From Gammaproteobacteria bacterium UBA2168 (GTDB lineage: Bacteria; Pseudomonadota; Gammaproteobacteria; Pseudomonadales; Azotimanducaceae), in the NCBI GenBank assembly GCA_002327525.1, contig DCWG01000075.1, positions 31,522 through 62,613 of the forward strand: a DNA stretch of 31,092 bases, written 5' to 3'. The translations under genes were made by a program, and so were the position numbers. The first letter of the stretch is position 1, and each line of letters begins with the position of its first letter. This document shows positions 7,918-16,295 of the stretch, in pieces. The notes under the pieces are model-generated. The model worked only from the letters and a program-made list of their open reading frames with translations. It ran no database searches and had not been told where the DNA came from.

Positions 7918-7931
7918 GGCATGCGCATGCC
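7918..7931. promoter_or_regulatory. 14-bp perfect palindrome upstream of zinc peptidase
   Basis: GGCATGCGCATGCC is its own reverse complement and ends 23 bp before the ATG of the membrane zinc peptidase. The position and symmetry suit a dimeric repressor operator, but no regulator gene is adjacent and the sequence matches no operator I know. Confidence 0.35.
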
Positions 7932-7954
7932 AGAATGACGATGAGAGCGCAAAC

Positions 7955-8638
7955 ATGGTCTATGCTCTCCTGACGTTGTTGCTCATTGGGCTCGCCTACC
8001 TGCCGAGTCTGTGGGTGCGCGCGGTGATGGCGCGGCACGGCACTGCCATCGAGGACATGCCGGGTACGGGAGGCGAGCTGGCGCGGCATCTGGTGGAGCG
8101 TTTCGACCTTGGTGTAACGGTGGAGGAGACGGCACCGCATACCGACCATTTCGATCCCCAGGCGGGCGCTGTGCGGCTTGGGCCGGACAATCTACATGGG
8201 AAATCACTCACCGCACTCGCTATCGCGGCGCACGAAGTGGGGCATGCAATGCAGTTTGCACGGCGCGAGAAGGTATTCGAGCTGCGCAGCCGATATCTAC
8301 CGACGGCGATTTGGCTGAAGAAGAGCGGCATCATGCTGATGGCGACAGCACCCTTGCTTGCCGTCATCCTGAGAGCACCCTCGGCCATGTTGATGGTCGC
8401 ACTGGTGAGTATCGGATTACAGCTCGCCGGCGCACTCGCCTATCTCATCGTGCTGCCCGAAGAGCTGGATGCGAGTTTCAACAAGGCGCTGCCCGTACTC
8501 ATCGAGGGCGAGTACGTTCAGCAACAACACCTGAAGCCGGTACGCCAGGTGCTGCGGGCAGCCGCATGGACGTATTTTGCGGCGGCCCTGGCCGACATCG
8601 TCAATCTGGGGCGCTGGTTGATGATCCTGCGGCGCTAG
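7955..8638 (+). CDS. Neutral zinc metallopeptidase, membrane-bound (YugP/Zn_peptidase_2 family)
   Basis: A 227-residue membrane protease of the YugP-like family. The zinc-binding HEVGH motif is at residues 93-97 (AAHEVGHAMQ), with a probable third ligand in LPEELDAS (E169/E170, D172). An N-terminal helix (LLTLLLIGLAYLPSLW) and a central hydrophobic pair (about 124-165) place it in the inner membrane. The length matches the family (about 225-235). It follows a 236-bp spacer with a hairpin and a palindrome. The physiological substrate of this family is not established. The call rests on motif order and is fairly secure. Confidence 0.9.
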   Translation: MVYALLTLLLIGLAYLPSLWVRAVMARHGTAIEDMPGTGGELARHLVERFDLGVTVEETAPHTDHFDPQAGAVRLGPDNLHGKSLTALAIAAHEVGHAMQFARREKVFELRSRYLPTAIWLKKSGIMLMATAPLLAVILRAPSAMLMVALVSIGLQLAGALAYLIVLPEELDASFNKALPVLIEGEYVQQQHLKPVRQVLRAAAWTYFAAALADIVNLGRWLMILRR

Positions 8639-8781
8639 TCGTGCGGTAAATGGGGCCGTATGTCGCGCCGGAGCGCTTCTGATAAGCTAACCCTGATGTA
8701 GCAATAATATGCGGCTCACACCGCCTACGGCTCGTGTTAGGGAGGGCAATCCACGTACTTGCTCGCTTTTCGCTCAGCTCA

Positions 8782-8814
8782 CATACGGTAGCGCCATCGT
8801 AGATGGCGCGTATG
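8782..8814. repeat. Strong hairpin
   Basis: GCGCCATC (8791-8798) pairs perfectly with GATGGCGC (8802-8809) around a 3-base loop. The stem is extended by CATAC (8782-8786) with GTATG (8810-8814) across a 4-base bulge on the left. No T-run follows. It could be a transcription-stop or RNA-stability element between the peptidase and beta-lactamase-fold genes. Confidence 0.6.
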
Positions 8815-8875
8815 CATCCCCTCTCGAAAAGCTGCGCGAGCACGCATCTTGCCGGTTCTAACGTGTCTGAGTTTG

Positions 8876-8905
8876 CGCATTGTTGCTATACGCATTGTTG
8901 CTATA
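8876..8905 (+). repeat. 15-bp perfect tandem repeat, two copies
   Basis: CGCATTGTTGCTATA occurs at 8876-8890 and again at 8891-8905. It lies about 100 bp upstream of the beta-lactamase-fold start codon, a plausible position for a regulatory site, but no known operator is recognised. Confidence 0.85.
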
Positions 8906-9002
8906 TCAGGAACAACGCTCGTCGAAGATACTCAAAAAAAAACAGGAAATCGGGGCTAAGAAGGCTCCTCCCGCGCGAGCGGATATCATAGTTAGGAACA
9001 GT

Positions 9003-10370
9003 ATGAGAAAGGTCGTAATTCAGCTGGTCGGGGCGTTGCTCGCCTTGTCCATCGTCACCCTGTCACAGGCCGCGGTGGCCAGGGATCTGCCGAGAACAAA
9101 ACCCGAAAGAGAGGGCATGTCGTCGCAGCGCCTGGTACGTCTCACGGAGCACATGGGCCAGGCGGTGGATGGCGGCGTGATGGTGGGCGGGCAGGCGATG
9201 ATCGCGCGAGGTGGTCGCGTCGTGTATGAGCAGGTGTGGGGACAGGCAGATCGCGAAGCCGCTAAGCCCATGACAAGCGACACGATCTTCCGAATCTACT
9301 CGATGTCGAAGCCGATCACGTCGGTAGCCGTGATGATGCTCTACGAGGAGGGCCGCTTCTTTCTCAACGACCCTGTGGCTCGCTACCTGCCGGCAGTGGC
9401 GAATCTCGAGGTGGCGGTTTCGACCGCCGATGGGGTCACACGGGCTGAGTCGGATGGCACTACCAGCCGCACGATCGGTTCGGGGGATGCTGCCTGGGAA
9501 GGGGAGCGCCGCAAGGCCAAGCGACAACCGACGGTGCGCGACCTGTTGCGCCACACGGCAGGCATGACATATGGCTACTTCGGTAATACGGAGGTAGACA
9601 GGATGTACCGAAGCGTTGATCTGATGCCATCCGACACCACGCTCAGCGATTTCATCACCCGTCTTGGTGAACTACCACTGCAATACGATCCGGGTACGCG
9701 GTGGCATTACAGCGTTGCCGTCGATGTACAGGGAGCACTGGTGGAGGCGATCTCGGGCATGCGCTTTGGCGAGTTTCTCGAACGCCGGCTGTTCGGGCCC
9801 CTCGGCATGGTGGATACCAGCTTCATCATCGCCGATGACAAGCGGCACCGATTAGCGCAAATGTATTCGCCCGCGGATGCTCGGGAGGATACGAGTGTAT
9901 TCCTTGCACCTTCGAAGTCGAAACAACTCAAAGTGGCGCCGCCTATAGTCAGCAAGGGCTATCTGCCCGGGGCCACGTTCGAGGGCGGAGGAGGGGGCTT
10001 GCTCTCCACGGCCGAGGACTACCTGCGTTTCAGCCAGATGTTGCTCAACGGCGGCGAACTGGATGGGGTGAGAATACTCTCGCCAAAAACCGTGGAGCTG
10101 ATGACGACGGATCACATGAAGGGGGTTGGTCGGGAGTTTGGGCGTGGCGGCTACGGATTCGGGCTCGGTTTCGCGGTGATGGAAAGTCCGGGTGAATCTG
10201 GTGAGGTCGGATCGGCTGGCGAGTTCAATTGGGGCGGCGCGGCAGGCACGCGTTTCTGGATCGATCCGCAGGAACAGCTCATCGGTATCTTCATGGTGCA
10301 GAGCATTCCGCATCGCACGCGTCTCGGTAGCGAGTTCAAGGTGCTGACTTATCAGGCCATCACGGACTAG
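9003..10370 (+). CDS. Exported serine hydrolase, beta-lactamase (class C/EstB-like) family
   Basis: A 455-residue secreted or periplasmic serine hydrolase of the beta-lactamase/DD-peptidase superfamily. The ATG at 9003 follows TTAGGAAC and gives a clear signal peptide ([20 protein letters not shown], then cleavage near AVA); a longer reading from 8880 lacks these. The catalytic S-x-x-K is YSMSKPI (S100, K103). The second motif is HYSVAVD (Y236), with Val where penicillinases have Asn. The third is probably NWGGAAG near the C-terminus, the W-x-G form typical of esterases rather than the KTG of beta-lactamases. It is therefore more likely an esterase or D-aminopeptidase-like enzyme than a resistance gene. 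Its 3' end overlaps the convergent S8 protease gene by 11 bp. Confidence 0.9.
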   Translation: MRKVVIQLVGALLALSIVTLSQAAVARDLPRTKPEREGMSSQRLVRLTEHMGQAVDGGVMVGGQAMIARGGRVVYEQVWGQADREAAKPMTSDTIFRIYSMSKPITSVAVMMLYEEGRFFLNDPVARYLPAVANLEVAVSTADGVTRAESDGTTSRTIGSGDAAWEGERRKAKRQPTVRDLLRHTAGMTYGYFGNTEVDRMYRSVDLMPSDTTLSDFITRLGELPLQYDPGTRWHYSVAVDVQGALVEAISGMRFGEFLERRLFGPLGMVDTSFIIADDKRHRLAQMYSPADAREDTSVFLAPSKSKQLKVAPPIVSKGYLPGATFEGGGGGLLSTAEDYLRFSQMLLNGGELDGVRILSPKTVELMTTDHMKGVGREFGRGGYGFGLGFAVMESPGESGEVGSAGEFNWGGAAGTRFWIDPQEQLIGIFMVQSIPHRTRLGSEFKVLTYQAITD

Positions 10371-12942
10371 TGCGCACGGCCACGCTGGTGGAACCACGCA
10401 CGACACCACCAGTGTCGCGCAGCGTGATTTGCACGCGGTTGATCGCCGGATCGAAGGGGATCTGACTTTCGCTGTCGATGAAAACCGAGAACGTGGGAGT
10501 GCCGGCCGCGTCGATGGCGAGCGTCGTCGTGGCCGCGGGTGTAGTGGGGTTGATGCAGGCAGCCGTCGCGGGGTCGGATTGACAAAGTGTCAGGGTGAGT
10601 GGCAGCGGTGCGTCGGTATGAGCTGTGGCGGTGAGCGTATCCGCGCGCCCCACGTTGGCCGCTGCCACGGCGAACACACCCGTGGGGGCGAGATTGGCTA
10701 TGCCGTCCTGTGTCGGTGTGCTCGCCAGCATGACGACATCCGCCACCGGCTCGGAGGACGCTGATGCATTGAGCGTATTGAGTCCTCTGACCACTGGCGC
10801 GGGACCCTGACCTTCGCAGGTGAAGCGTAGAACGATATCCGTGGATTCGAATACGGCGTTTGGTGTGAGAGAAAAAAGAAAGGTCCCGGCCTGACCCGGG
10901 GCGATGGCGACAGGCTGGTTGAGAGAGCCGATTATGTCGTTCGTCATAGGGTCGGTTTCCACAAAACCGTAGCTGGCGCTAATCGGAGCTTGAGGGCTGA
11001 GGGCGCAAGCAGCCATGGTGTTGTCGGGGTCGGCGTTGATGAGCGTGGCAAAGGCGGTGACCGGCAATCCGACGCGTGCCGAACGGCTCGTAGGCAATAC
11101 GGAGGCGGCGAGCAGGGGGTTGGGTGTATTGTCCGGCACCGATGCGCCGCTGCTGGCAAGGCTGTTGGCGAGTGCTTCCGCCAGGTTGCTGAAACCGTCA
11201 CCGTCGGCGTCTGCCATCGCATCATCGGTACGCGGGTTCAGCCCGTTGTCCAGCTCGTACGTGTCGCGCATGCCATCGTTGTCGTCGTCGTCGTCGCATA
11301 CATCGCCGAGCGCGTCCGCATCGAGATCAGCCTGGCTGGCGTTTGCGGTGTGCGGGCAGTTATCTGCCGTGTCGGTGACGCCATCGCCGTCCCGGTCTCC
11401 GGTGAGCGCGGTCAGCGCGGCACCTGCCTGCACCAGGCCGAAACCGGTAGCGGCGTCGCGACCCGGTGCGTCTACGTCCAACGCGCTAATGCGCAGTGCG
11501 GTTCGGATGTCGGCATTGGATCGTGTGGGCTCATGTCCCCATATCAGCGCCGCGGCACCGCTGACATGGGGCGTGGCCATGGAAGTGCCGTTTTTACGGT
11601 CGTAGTCGTCAGTTCCGACAGACACGGTGGCGTTCTGGCCGAGCAGGGTCAGCAGCGTCGCACCATCGCTGTCCGAGACCCCCACCACCGGGATGGGCGC
11701 CTGCAATTCGCCCAGGGTTCCGATGAAAATGCCAGGACTGTGGTTGTAGATGACGGCACCGATCCCGCCGCCATCCATACAATTTTCGGCCTTGTCCCGG
11801 AACAAGAACGTGCCGCGCTGGATAAGGCAGATCTTGTCCGAAACACCCTGGCAGACGGTGCCGGCGAGGCCGCAGTCAACCAGCTCCGCCGAAGCGGAGC
11901 CGAATGCAGAACCCTCCAGCGGGACACTGTCGAAACCGGTCGATGCAACGGACACATTGGCGTTGAGACCGGTTCCGGCAGGTACCGTCGAGAGCACGCT
12001 AACACCGGGGGCGGCGAGTTCGACCTCGGTAAAACGTTGGGTGAAGTCGGCCGGCAAATTCGCACTGTCGATTGCACCTACCGCGATTACCGATTCGTAG
12101 GCTGCGGGGTAGTGGCGTTGCGTGGTGCCATCGTTACCGGCAGCGGCAACAGACAGCACACCCGCCGCCCAGGCGTCGTCAAACGCCTGACGCTCGAAGA
12201 CGCTGTAGCAGTCATTCCCGGAGCACCCCAGACTGAGATTGATGACCTCGGCGCCGCGCGCAACGCAGGCATCGACCGCGGCGACGACGGTGGAGGATGG
12301 CACCGAATCTCCCTCGTCGTCGAAGATGCGGTAGATGTGGATGTTGAAATCGCCTTCGTCGATCACTCCTCGCACGCCGATGTCGTTACCGAGCGCAAGG
12401 ATGGTGCCGGCGACGTGAGTACCATGGCCTGATCCGTCCTGAAACCAGTTACCAGCCGACGTGCTGGTGCCCGTCACGCGCGGTCCGCCTGGTAAATCCG
12501 GGTGACCGAGGTCATACCCGCTATCCACGATGCATACTTCTATTCCTGGATCTCCGGCATAGGGTACGTTGACGGCGCCTATCTGGCTGATGCCGAGCGG
12601 TGTGATCTCCGCCATGGGGTAGCGGGGAGGATCGCGTTCGACTAGTCGTACGTCCGGCCTGCGTCTCAGTGCTTCCACCTGATCAGGTTTCAGCAGAGCA
12701 GAATAGGCGCTGCGGGCAGGCAACTCGAAAATGATGTTGATGTCCGCTTCCGAGAGGGTTTGGTGGTTGCGTTGCGCATTCACCGACCTCGCGTCGATTT
12801 CCCCGGCGTTGGAGGTGAACTGAACGATGTGGCGCACGCCTTGTGCAGCATTGGCGGTGAGTACGCCAGAGCTCACCAGCACGGCGCCAAGCACCAGGCC
12901 GAGTGTGTTGAGAATTGATAAGCGGCATCTGAGGACAGGCAT
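10360..12942 (-). CDS. Secreted S8 (subtilisin-like) serine protease with PA insert, Ca-binding repeats and C-terminal tail
   Basis: An 860-residue exported subtilase. Order: signal peptide (residues about 1-33), inhibitor-like propeptide (about 36-105), then the catalytic domain with D140 (IVDSGYD), H173 (GHGTHVAG), oxyanion N270 (AAGNDG) and S454 ([12 protein letters not shown]). A protease-associated domain is inserted between about 335 and 440. Acidic thrombospondin-3-type calcium repeats follow ([15 protein letters not shown] and [13 protein letters not shown], about 515-590). The last 260 residues form a two-part beta-rich region; its final 90 residues carry the cysteine pair [14 protein letters not shown] and end [12 protein letters not shown]. 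Orphan copies of that end lie at 1873-2205 and 13125-13454. The start codon has no clear ribosome site and sits next to a hairpin. It likely digests extracellular protein. Confidence 0.93.
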   Translation of the reverse strand: MPVLRCRLSILNTLGLVLGAVLVSSGVLTANAAQGVRHIVQFTSNAGEIDARSVNAQRNHQTLSEADINIIFELPARSAYSALLKPDQVEALRRRPDVRLVERDPPRYPMAEITPLGISQIGAVNVPYAGDPGIEVCIVDSGYDLGHPDLPGGPRVTGTSTSAGNWFQDGSGHGTHVAGTILALGNDIGVRGVIDEGDFNIHIYRIFDDEGDSVPSSTVVAAVDACVARGAEVINLSLGCSGNDCYSVFERQAFDDAWAAGVLSVAAAGNDGTTQRHYPAAYESVIAVGAIDSANLPADFTQRFTEVELAAPGVSVLSTVPAGTGLNANVSVASTGFDSVPLEGSAFGSASAELVDCGLAGTVCQGVSDKICLIQRGTFLFRDKAENCMDGGGIGAVIYNHSPGIFIGTLGELQAPIPVVGVSDSDGATLLTLLGQNATVSVGTDDYDRKNGTSMATPHVSGAAALIWGHEPTRSNADIRTALRISALDVDAPGRDAATGFGLVQAGAALTALTGDRDGDGVTDTADNCPHTANASQADLDADALGDVCDDDDDNDGMRDTYELDNGLNPRTDDAMADADGDGFSNLAEALANSLASSGASVPDNTPNPLLAASVLPTSRSARVGLPVTAFATLINADPDNTMAACALSPQAPISASYGFVETDPMTNDIIGSLNQPVAIAPGQAGTFLFSLTPNAVFESTDIVLRFTCEGQGPAPVVRGLNTLNASASSEPVADVVMLASTPTQDGIANLAPTGVFAVAAANVGRADTLTATAHTDAPLPLTLTLCQSDPATAACINPTTPAATTTLAIDAAGTPTFSVFIDSESQIPFDPAINRVQITLRDTGGVVRGSTSVAVRTSP

Positions 12943-12951
12943 AGTGTTTAG

Positions 12952-12969
12952 AAACGCCGCCTGGCGTTT
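12952..12969. repeat. Hairpin just upstream of S8 protease start
   Basis: AAACGCC (12952-12958) pairs with GGCGTTT (12963-12969) around a 4-base loop, 9 bp before the protease start codon on the minus strand. As mRNA it would occupy the region where a ribosome site should be, and none is visible, so it may affect translation initiation. It may also be fortuitous. Confidence 0.5.
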
Positions 12970-13124
12970 GGTTCACCTCGATGTGCGCTCTGGCCGCAGG
13001 AACTTCCGTTGTGGAAGCGCACGCGCCGCTGAGTTGTTGCACCAATTCCGTCCGGATCGGTGCCCCGGTGAGAATGTCTGTGCCGGTGCAGCCGAGAAGA
13101 GACTTCGGGCTGCCCGGCATGTGA

Positions 13125-13454
13125 TCAGTGCGTAGAGACGGCGATGCTGGTTGCTCCTCGCAGCTTGTCGACGGCGTCGCGGAACCTTACGAACAGGTGA
13201 TTTTCAGCCGAATTTGGTGCGATGTCACCCGTAGCGGTCACAAATACGGCAAAGGTCGGTGTACTGAACGGTTCGACCAGCAACCTGGCGCTGTAGGTCG
13301 CAGGATTCAGGCATTCACCTGTCACGGTGTCTGTTTCACATACACCGGTATCCACAGGCAGTTCGGCATTCGATACTTCAACGAAAACGCGGACATGACC
13401 GCTCGCACCAACATTGATGCTCGCGACGGTTCGTCTGGAAACACTTCGTTGCAA
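13125..13454 (-). pseudogene. Second orphan copy of the S8-protease tail module
   Basis: A 109-residue reading frame starting only at a TTG and homologous throughout to the last 90 residues of the neighbouring S8 protease: TVASINVGASGHVRVFVEVS, VCETDTVTGECLNP, STPTFAVFVT, then RGATSIAVSTH and stop. There is no signal peptide or catalytic domain. In another frame upstream (to about 13500) the text also looks coding (YDEDDETSVIALCNEVFPDE), which suggests a frameshift inside a longer decayed gene. It is probably the 3' remnant of a paralogue of the adjacent protease or of another exported protein using this tail. Confidence 0.65.
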
Positions 13455-13530
13455 AGAGCGATGACGGATGTCTCGTCATCCTCGTCGTAGGGGGTATCGA
13501 TATGTCATACACCTCGTGGACAACCCTGTT

Positions 13531-15771
13531 TCAGAGAACGTCGAAGATGTAGCTGAACTTTAGGATGAACTCGCGCCGCACTTCGGAAGGTGCGCCGATG
13601 CTGTCGTCGTCAATTTCGTTGTATACCAGGTAGAGCCCAGCGTTCGCGGACTGTAGCCATGCGAAGCGAAGGTTGGTTGCCACTGTGTCTTCGAGTTCGT
13701 TGTACTGGATGAGCGCCTGTAACGAGATCTTCGGTGTGAACGAGTAGGAGAGTTTCAAGCGGCCGAGGTTCACTTTGAAATCTCCATCGGGAATGTCGAG
13801 GTCGATGTCGTTGTAGTTCCAGGACAGTTCCGAGGTGAAGGTGTCCCCGATGCGGTAACGCAAGGTGGTTTTCAATGCTACACGGTCACCACTGAAGAAG
13901 CCGCCAACCTTGGTATCGAGCTCGAAGCTGAGCGGGGCGCCACGGTCCGTGGAGAGGGTGATGCTGATTTCCTCGTTGTCGTACTCTCCGGCCGGGACGA
14001 ATATCCCGGAAACGATCTCGAATGGGTTCTTCACTCCCTCGTGCGTGAAATTCATACCGGTATGGATCTCCAATCCACTCTTCCATTCCCAGTGGTTGTC
14101 CACGTGCAGCCAGCCGGTCTCCTGAAAGCCGTCGAAGTCCCAGTATCCGTAATAGGCGACATGCGGGCGCAGTTCGAACAGCCCCCACAGGTTTTCGGGG
14201 CGATATCGGCGCAGCAGAAAAGCCTCATATTTGCGGTAGCCTTTACGAGCGAGAAATCCGACCTCCGGATTGAAGTTCTCGCCTACCTCTGTATAGCCCA
14301 GTATGGATGACCAGCGGGTGGAGCTGAAAAGACTGCGCAGGGAAAAGGCATGGTCATCCCCGGACAGGTGCGGTGAATCGGTTTTCGCCAGATACGACTG
14401 CAGAGTCAACTCATCGCCAATGCCCCAGCGGCCGTTGATGGCGTAGGTTCGGTTGTAGTCGTCCTGGCCGTGCCCAGTGAGACTGCCGTCTCCCTCGCGG
14501 TTGACAACCATTGCGCCGATGGAAGAGCGATTGGCGAGTTCCTGGTTCACCCGCGCCACCGTGAAATCATTGCGGGGCGTAGCGCCGCGAACATCCTCAG
14601 TGCGCATCTGCAGGAAACCTACGTTGGTGCGCTTGCCGACCTTGCCGGACAGGCGTACGCCCCCGACGATGGGGATAGGTTCGCCGCTGGAGCCGACGCC
14701 AATGCGGCGGCTGAAGAAGAGTTCCACCTCCCTGGGTGTGCCAACCGAGAACTGGCCGGCGTTCTCGAGGAAGAAGGGCCGCTTTTCGGGAAAGAAGAGA
14801 CTGAACCGGTCGAGGTTGACCTGCTGTTCGTCCGATTCTACCTGAGCGAAATCGGTGTTGTAGGTCACATCCAGCGTGAGGCTCGGGGTGATGGAATACT
14901 TCAGATCGAAACCGAACTCTTCTTCACTGTGTGTGCCGTCGAGGCCTCCGCCCCGCTCGACCTTACCGAGTGCATAGGGAGTGAACTTCAGATTGCGTTG
15001 CGGGGGGACTCGAAGATCGGTGAGAGTACCCGCATCGGAAACGCGGTAGAGGTTGTGTTGCCGGTCGAGCGGCGCCCAGTAGGCAACTTCGTTGTTGCGT
15101 CGAATGGAGCGCTGGAAGTTGATACCCCAGTCCTGGACCTCGGCCCCACTATAGCGCAGAGATTTGAATGGGATGTAGAACTCGGCACTCCAGCCCGTGT
15201 CGATGAGGCGCGTCTGCACTTCCCAGTTGGTATCCCAGTTGAGATTGAAGCCGCCACCGCCGGATCCGAAGCGGCCGGCGCCCTCTTTGATCACCTGACC
15301 ATCGTATTGCACACCGGCCGGTGAGGTTCCGAACACGAGTCCGTTTTGGCGATCCAGAAACCCGTCGAGGATGATCTGGAAGTTATCGGTGTCATCCAGT
15401 GACGAATCACGCTTCGTGTTTGAGACGATGATCTGGTCCGGCTCTTCGTCGTAGCAAATGACGCCGATCACCAGTGCATCGTAGGTGTAGCCGACGTAGA
15501 CTGATGTCGGCTGCGTTGCCGGCCGACCCTCATCGGGACGTACTTGCCAGAATCCTTGGATGGCGGGAACGCCGCGCCACGCGGCATCGCCGATTATGTT
15601 GCCGTCGATGATCGGTGTGGAGTCGAGTGCGGATGCGCTTGCCTGCGCCGCGCCGCGTTCGGGGGCGGACAGCCCGGCTGCCAGGGCACCGGGCACTGCG
15701 CAACCCAGGAGGATCACGCAGACGAGAATAGACCGTCCGGCTCGGGCACCGGTTATGGGGGAGGGCGGCAT
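13531..15771 (-). CDS. DUF5916 outer-membrane protein with N-terminal CBM9-like domain
   Basis: A protein of 746 residues from the ATG at 15769-15771; two in-frame TTG codons at 15784-15789, nearer an AGG, are alternatives. A signal peptide (RSILVCVILLGCAVPGALAA) is followed by a carbohydrate-binding-module-9-like domain (TPIIDGNIIGDAAWRGVPAI up to about residue 220, with the WSAEFYIPFKSLRY segment). Then comes a long beta-barrel-like DUF5916 region starting near FSLFFPEKRPFFLENAGQF, with alternating aromatic strands and a C-terminal aromatic strand (FILKFSYIFDVL). It should sit in the outer membrane. Members often neighbour secreted peptidases; the function is not established. The NIPSNAP gene lies upstream on the same strand, 82 bp away. 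Confidence 0.9.
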   Translation of the reverse strand: MPPSPITGARAGRSILVCVILLGCAVPGALAAGLSAPERGAAQASASALDSTPIIDGNIIGDAAWRGVPAIQGFWQVRPDEGRPATQPTSVYVGYTYDALVIGVICYDEEPDQIIVSNTKRDSSLDDTDNFQIILDGFLDRQNGLVFGTSPAGVQYDGQVIKEGAGRFGSGGGGFNLNWDTNWEVQTRLIDTGWSAEFYIPFKSLRYSGAEVQDWGINFQRSIRRNNEVAYWAPLDRQHNLYRVSDAGTLTDLRVPPQRNLKFTPYALGKVERGGGLDGTHSEEEFGFDLKYSITPSLTLDVTYNTDFAQVESDEQQVNLDRFSLFFPEKRPFFLENAGQFSVGTPREVELFFSRRIGVGSSGEPIPIVGGVRLSGKVGKRTNVGFLQMRTEDVRGATPRNDFTVARVNQELANRSSIGAMVVNREGDGSLTGHGQDDYNRTYAINGRWGIGDELTLQSYLAKTDSPHLSGDDHAFSLRSLFSSTRWSSILGYTEVGENFNPEVGFLARKGYRKYEAFLLRRYRPENLWGLFELRPHVAYYGYWDFDGFQETGWLHVDNHWEWKSGLEIHTGMNFTHEGVKNPFEIVSGIFVPAGEYDNEEISITLSTDRGAPLSFELDTKVGGFFSGDRVALKTTLRYRIGDTFTSELSWNYNDIDLDIPDGDFKVNLGRLKLSYSFTPKISLQALIQYNELEDTVATNLRFAWLQSANAGLYLVYNEIDDDSIGAPSEVRREFILKFSYIFDVL

Positions 15772-15853
15772 CGTTAAACCGATCAACAAAACCTATTAAG
15801 TTACCGCAGTGAAGCCGTCTCCGGAAGCAGATGCCTGAATTTGGTGTGTCTAC

Positions 15854-16246
15854 TCAGCGCGCGGGGCTGTAGTCCGTGGCGGAAAGAAAGCGCTTGTCGA
15901 TGTTGGCCACCAGCGCACCCTCGGCGATGGACGCCTGATATGCAGCCTGCCAAGCGGGATCGTCAAAGAAAGCCTTCCAGTTGGACTCGATTACCCCTGC
16001 GCTCTCGTGCGCAATGATGTAAACGAGTGTATTCGGTGTTTGTACGTCCACCCAGTAGGCGACGTTGCGCATGCCGTGCTTCTCCAACAAGGCCATCGTG
16101 TGATCGCGGAAGCGCTCATGCAGGGCTTCGAATTTACCCTCGTTAGCAGTGTAGATCCGCAATTCGTGCACTTCTGCCGCTACCGTTCCGGCAGACAGCG
16201 CAATCCAGGTTCCGAATAAAACGGCCAGGGCACGCAGAAGCTTCAT
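15854..16246 (-). CDS. Exported NIPSNAP family protein
   Basis: A 130-residue dimeric alpha/beta-barrel (ferredoxin-like) protein. A signal peptide is visible (MKLLRALAVLFGTWIALSAG, then TVAA), followed by the NIPSNAP core: VHELRIYTANEGKFEALHER (about 26-45), MRNVAYWVD and the conserved NTLVYIIAHES and WKAFFDDPAWQAAY. The biochemical role of bacterial members is unclear. GAGGAAGAG lies upstream of the ATG. It is divergent from the LLM gene at 16296 with a 49-bp spacer, so their promoters overlap, and may be co-transcribed with the DUF5916 gene downstream. Confidence 0.9.
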   Translation of the reverse strand: MKLLRALAVLFGTWIALSAGTVAAEVHELRIYTANEGKFEALHERFRDHTMALLEKHGMRNVAYWVDVQTPNTLVYIIAHESAGVIESNWKAFFDDPAWQAAYQASIAEGALVANIDKRFLSATDYSPAR

Positions 16247-16295
16247 ACTGATATGCTCTTCCTCAAACGTAGCAATGTAGCACTAGGAGGATCGC

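Larger units (their letters stand above)
8639..9002. other. 364-bp spacer with hairpin and tandem repeat
   Basis: No credible gene. It holds a strong hairpin at 8782-8814 and a 15-bp tandem repeat at 8876-8905 (separate entries), then an A-run (9 A at 8934-8942). The upstream region of the beta-lactamase-fold gene, including its promoter, must lie here, but I cannot point to clear -35/-10 boxes. Confidence 0.5.

Noticed and set aside
11269..11300. GTCGTC-type trinucleotide run as a microsatellite
   Set aside because: It encodes the aspartate-rich calcium repeat of the S8 protease (DDDDDND) and is explained by protein sequence.
10990..12432. A 480-residue open frame on the plus strand opposite the S8 protease
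   Set aside because: It is a long antisense shadow: low-complexity Gly/Val/Arg-rich, no motif, and fully covered by a protease with complete catalytic triad.
14470..15324. A 284-residue plus-strand open frame opposite the DUF5916 gene
   Set aside because: Antisense shadow in GC-rich DNA; the opposite strand has signal peptide, CBM9-like and barrel features over the same bases.
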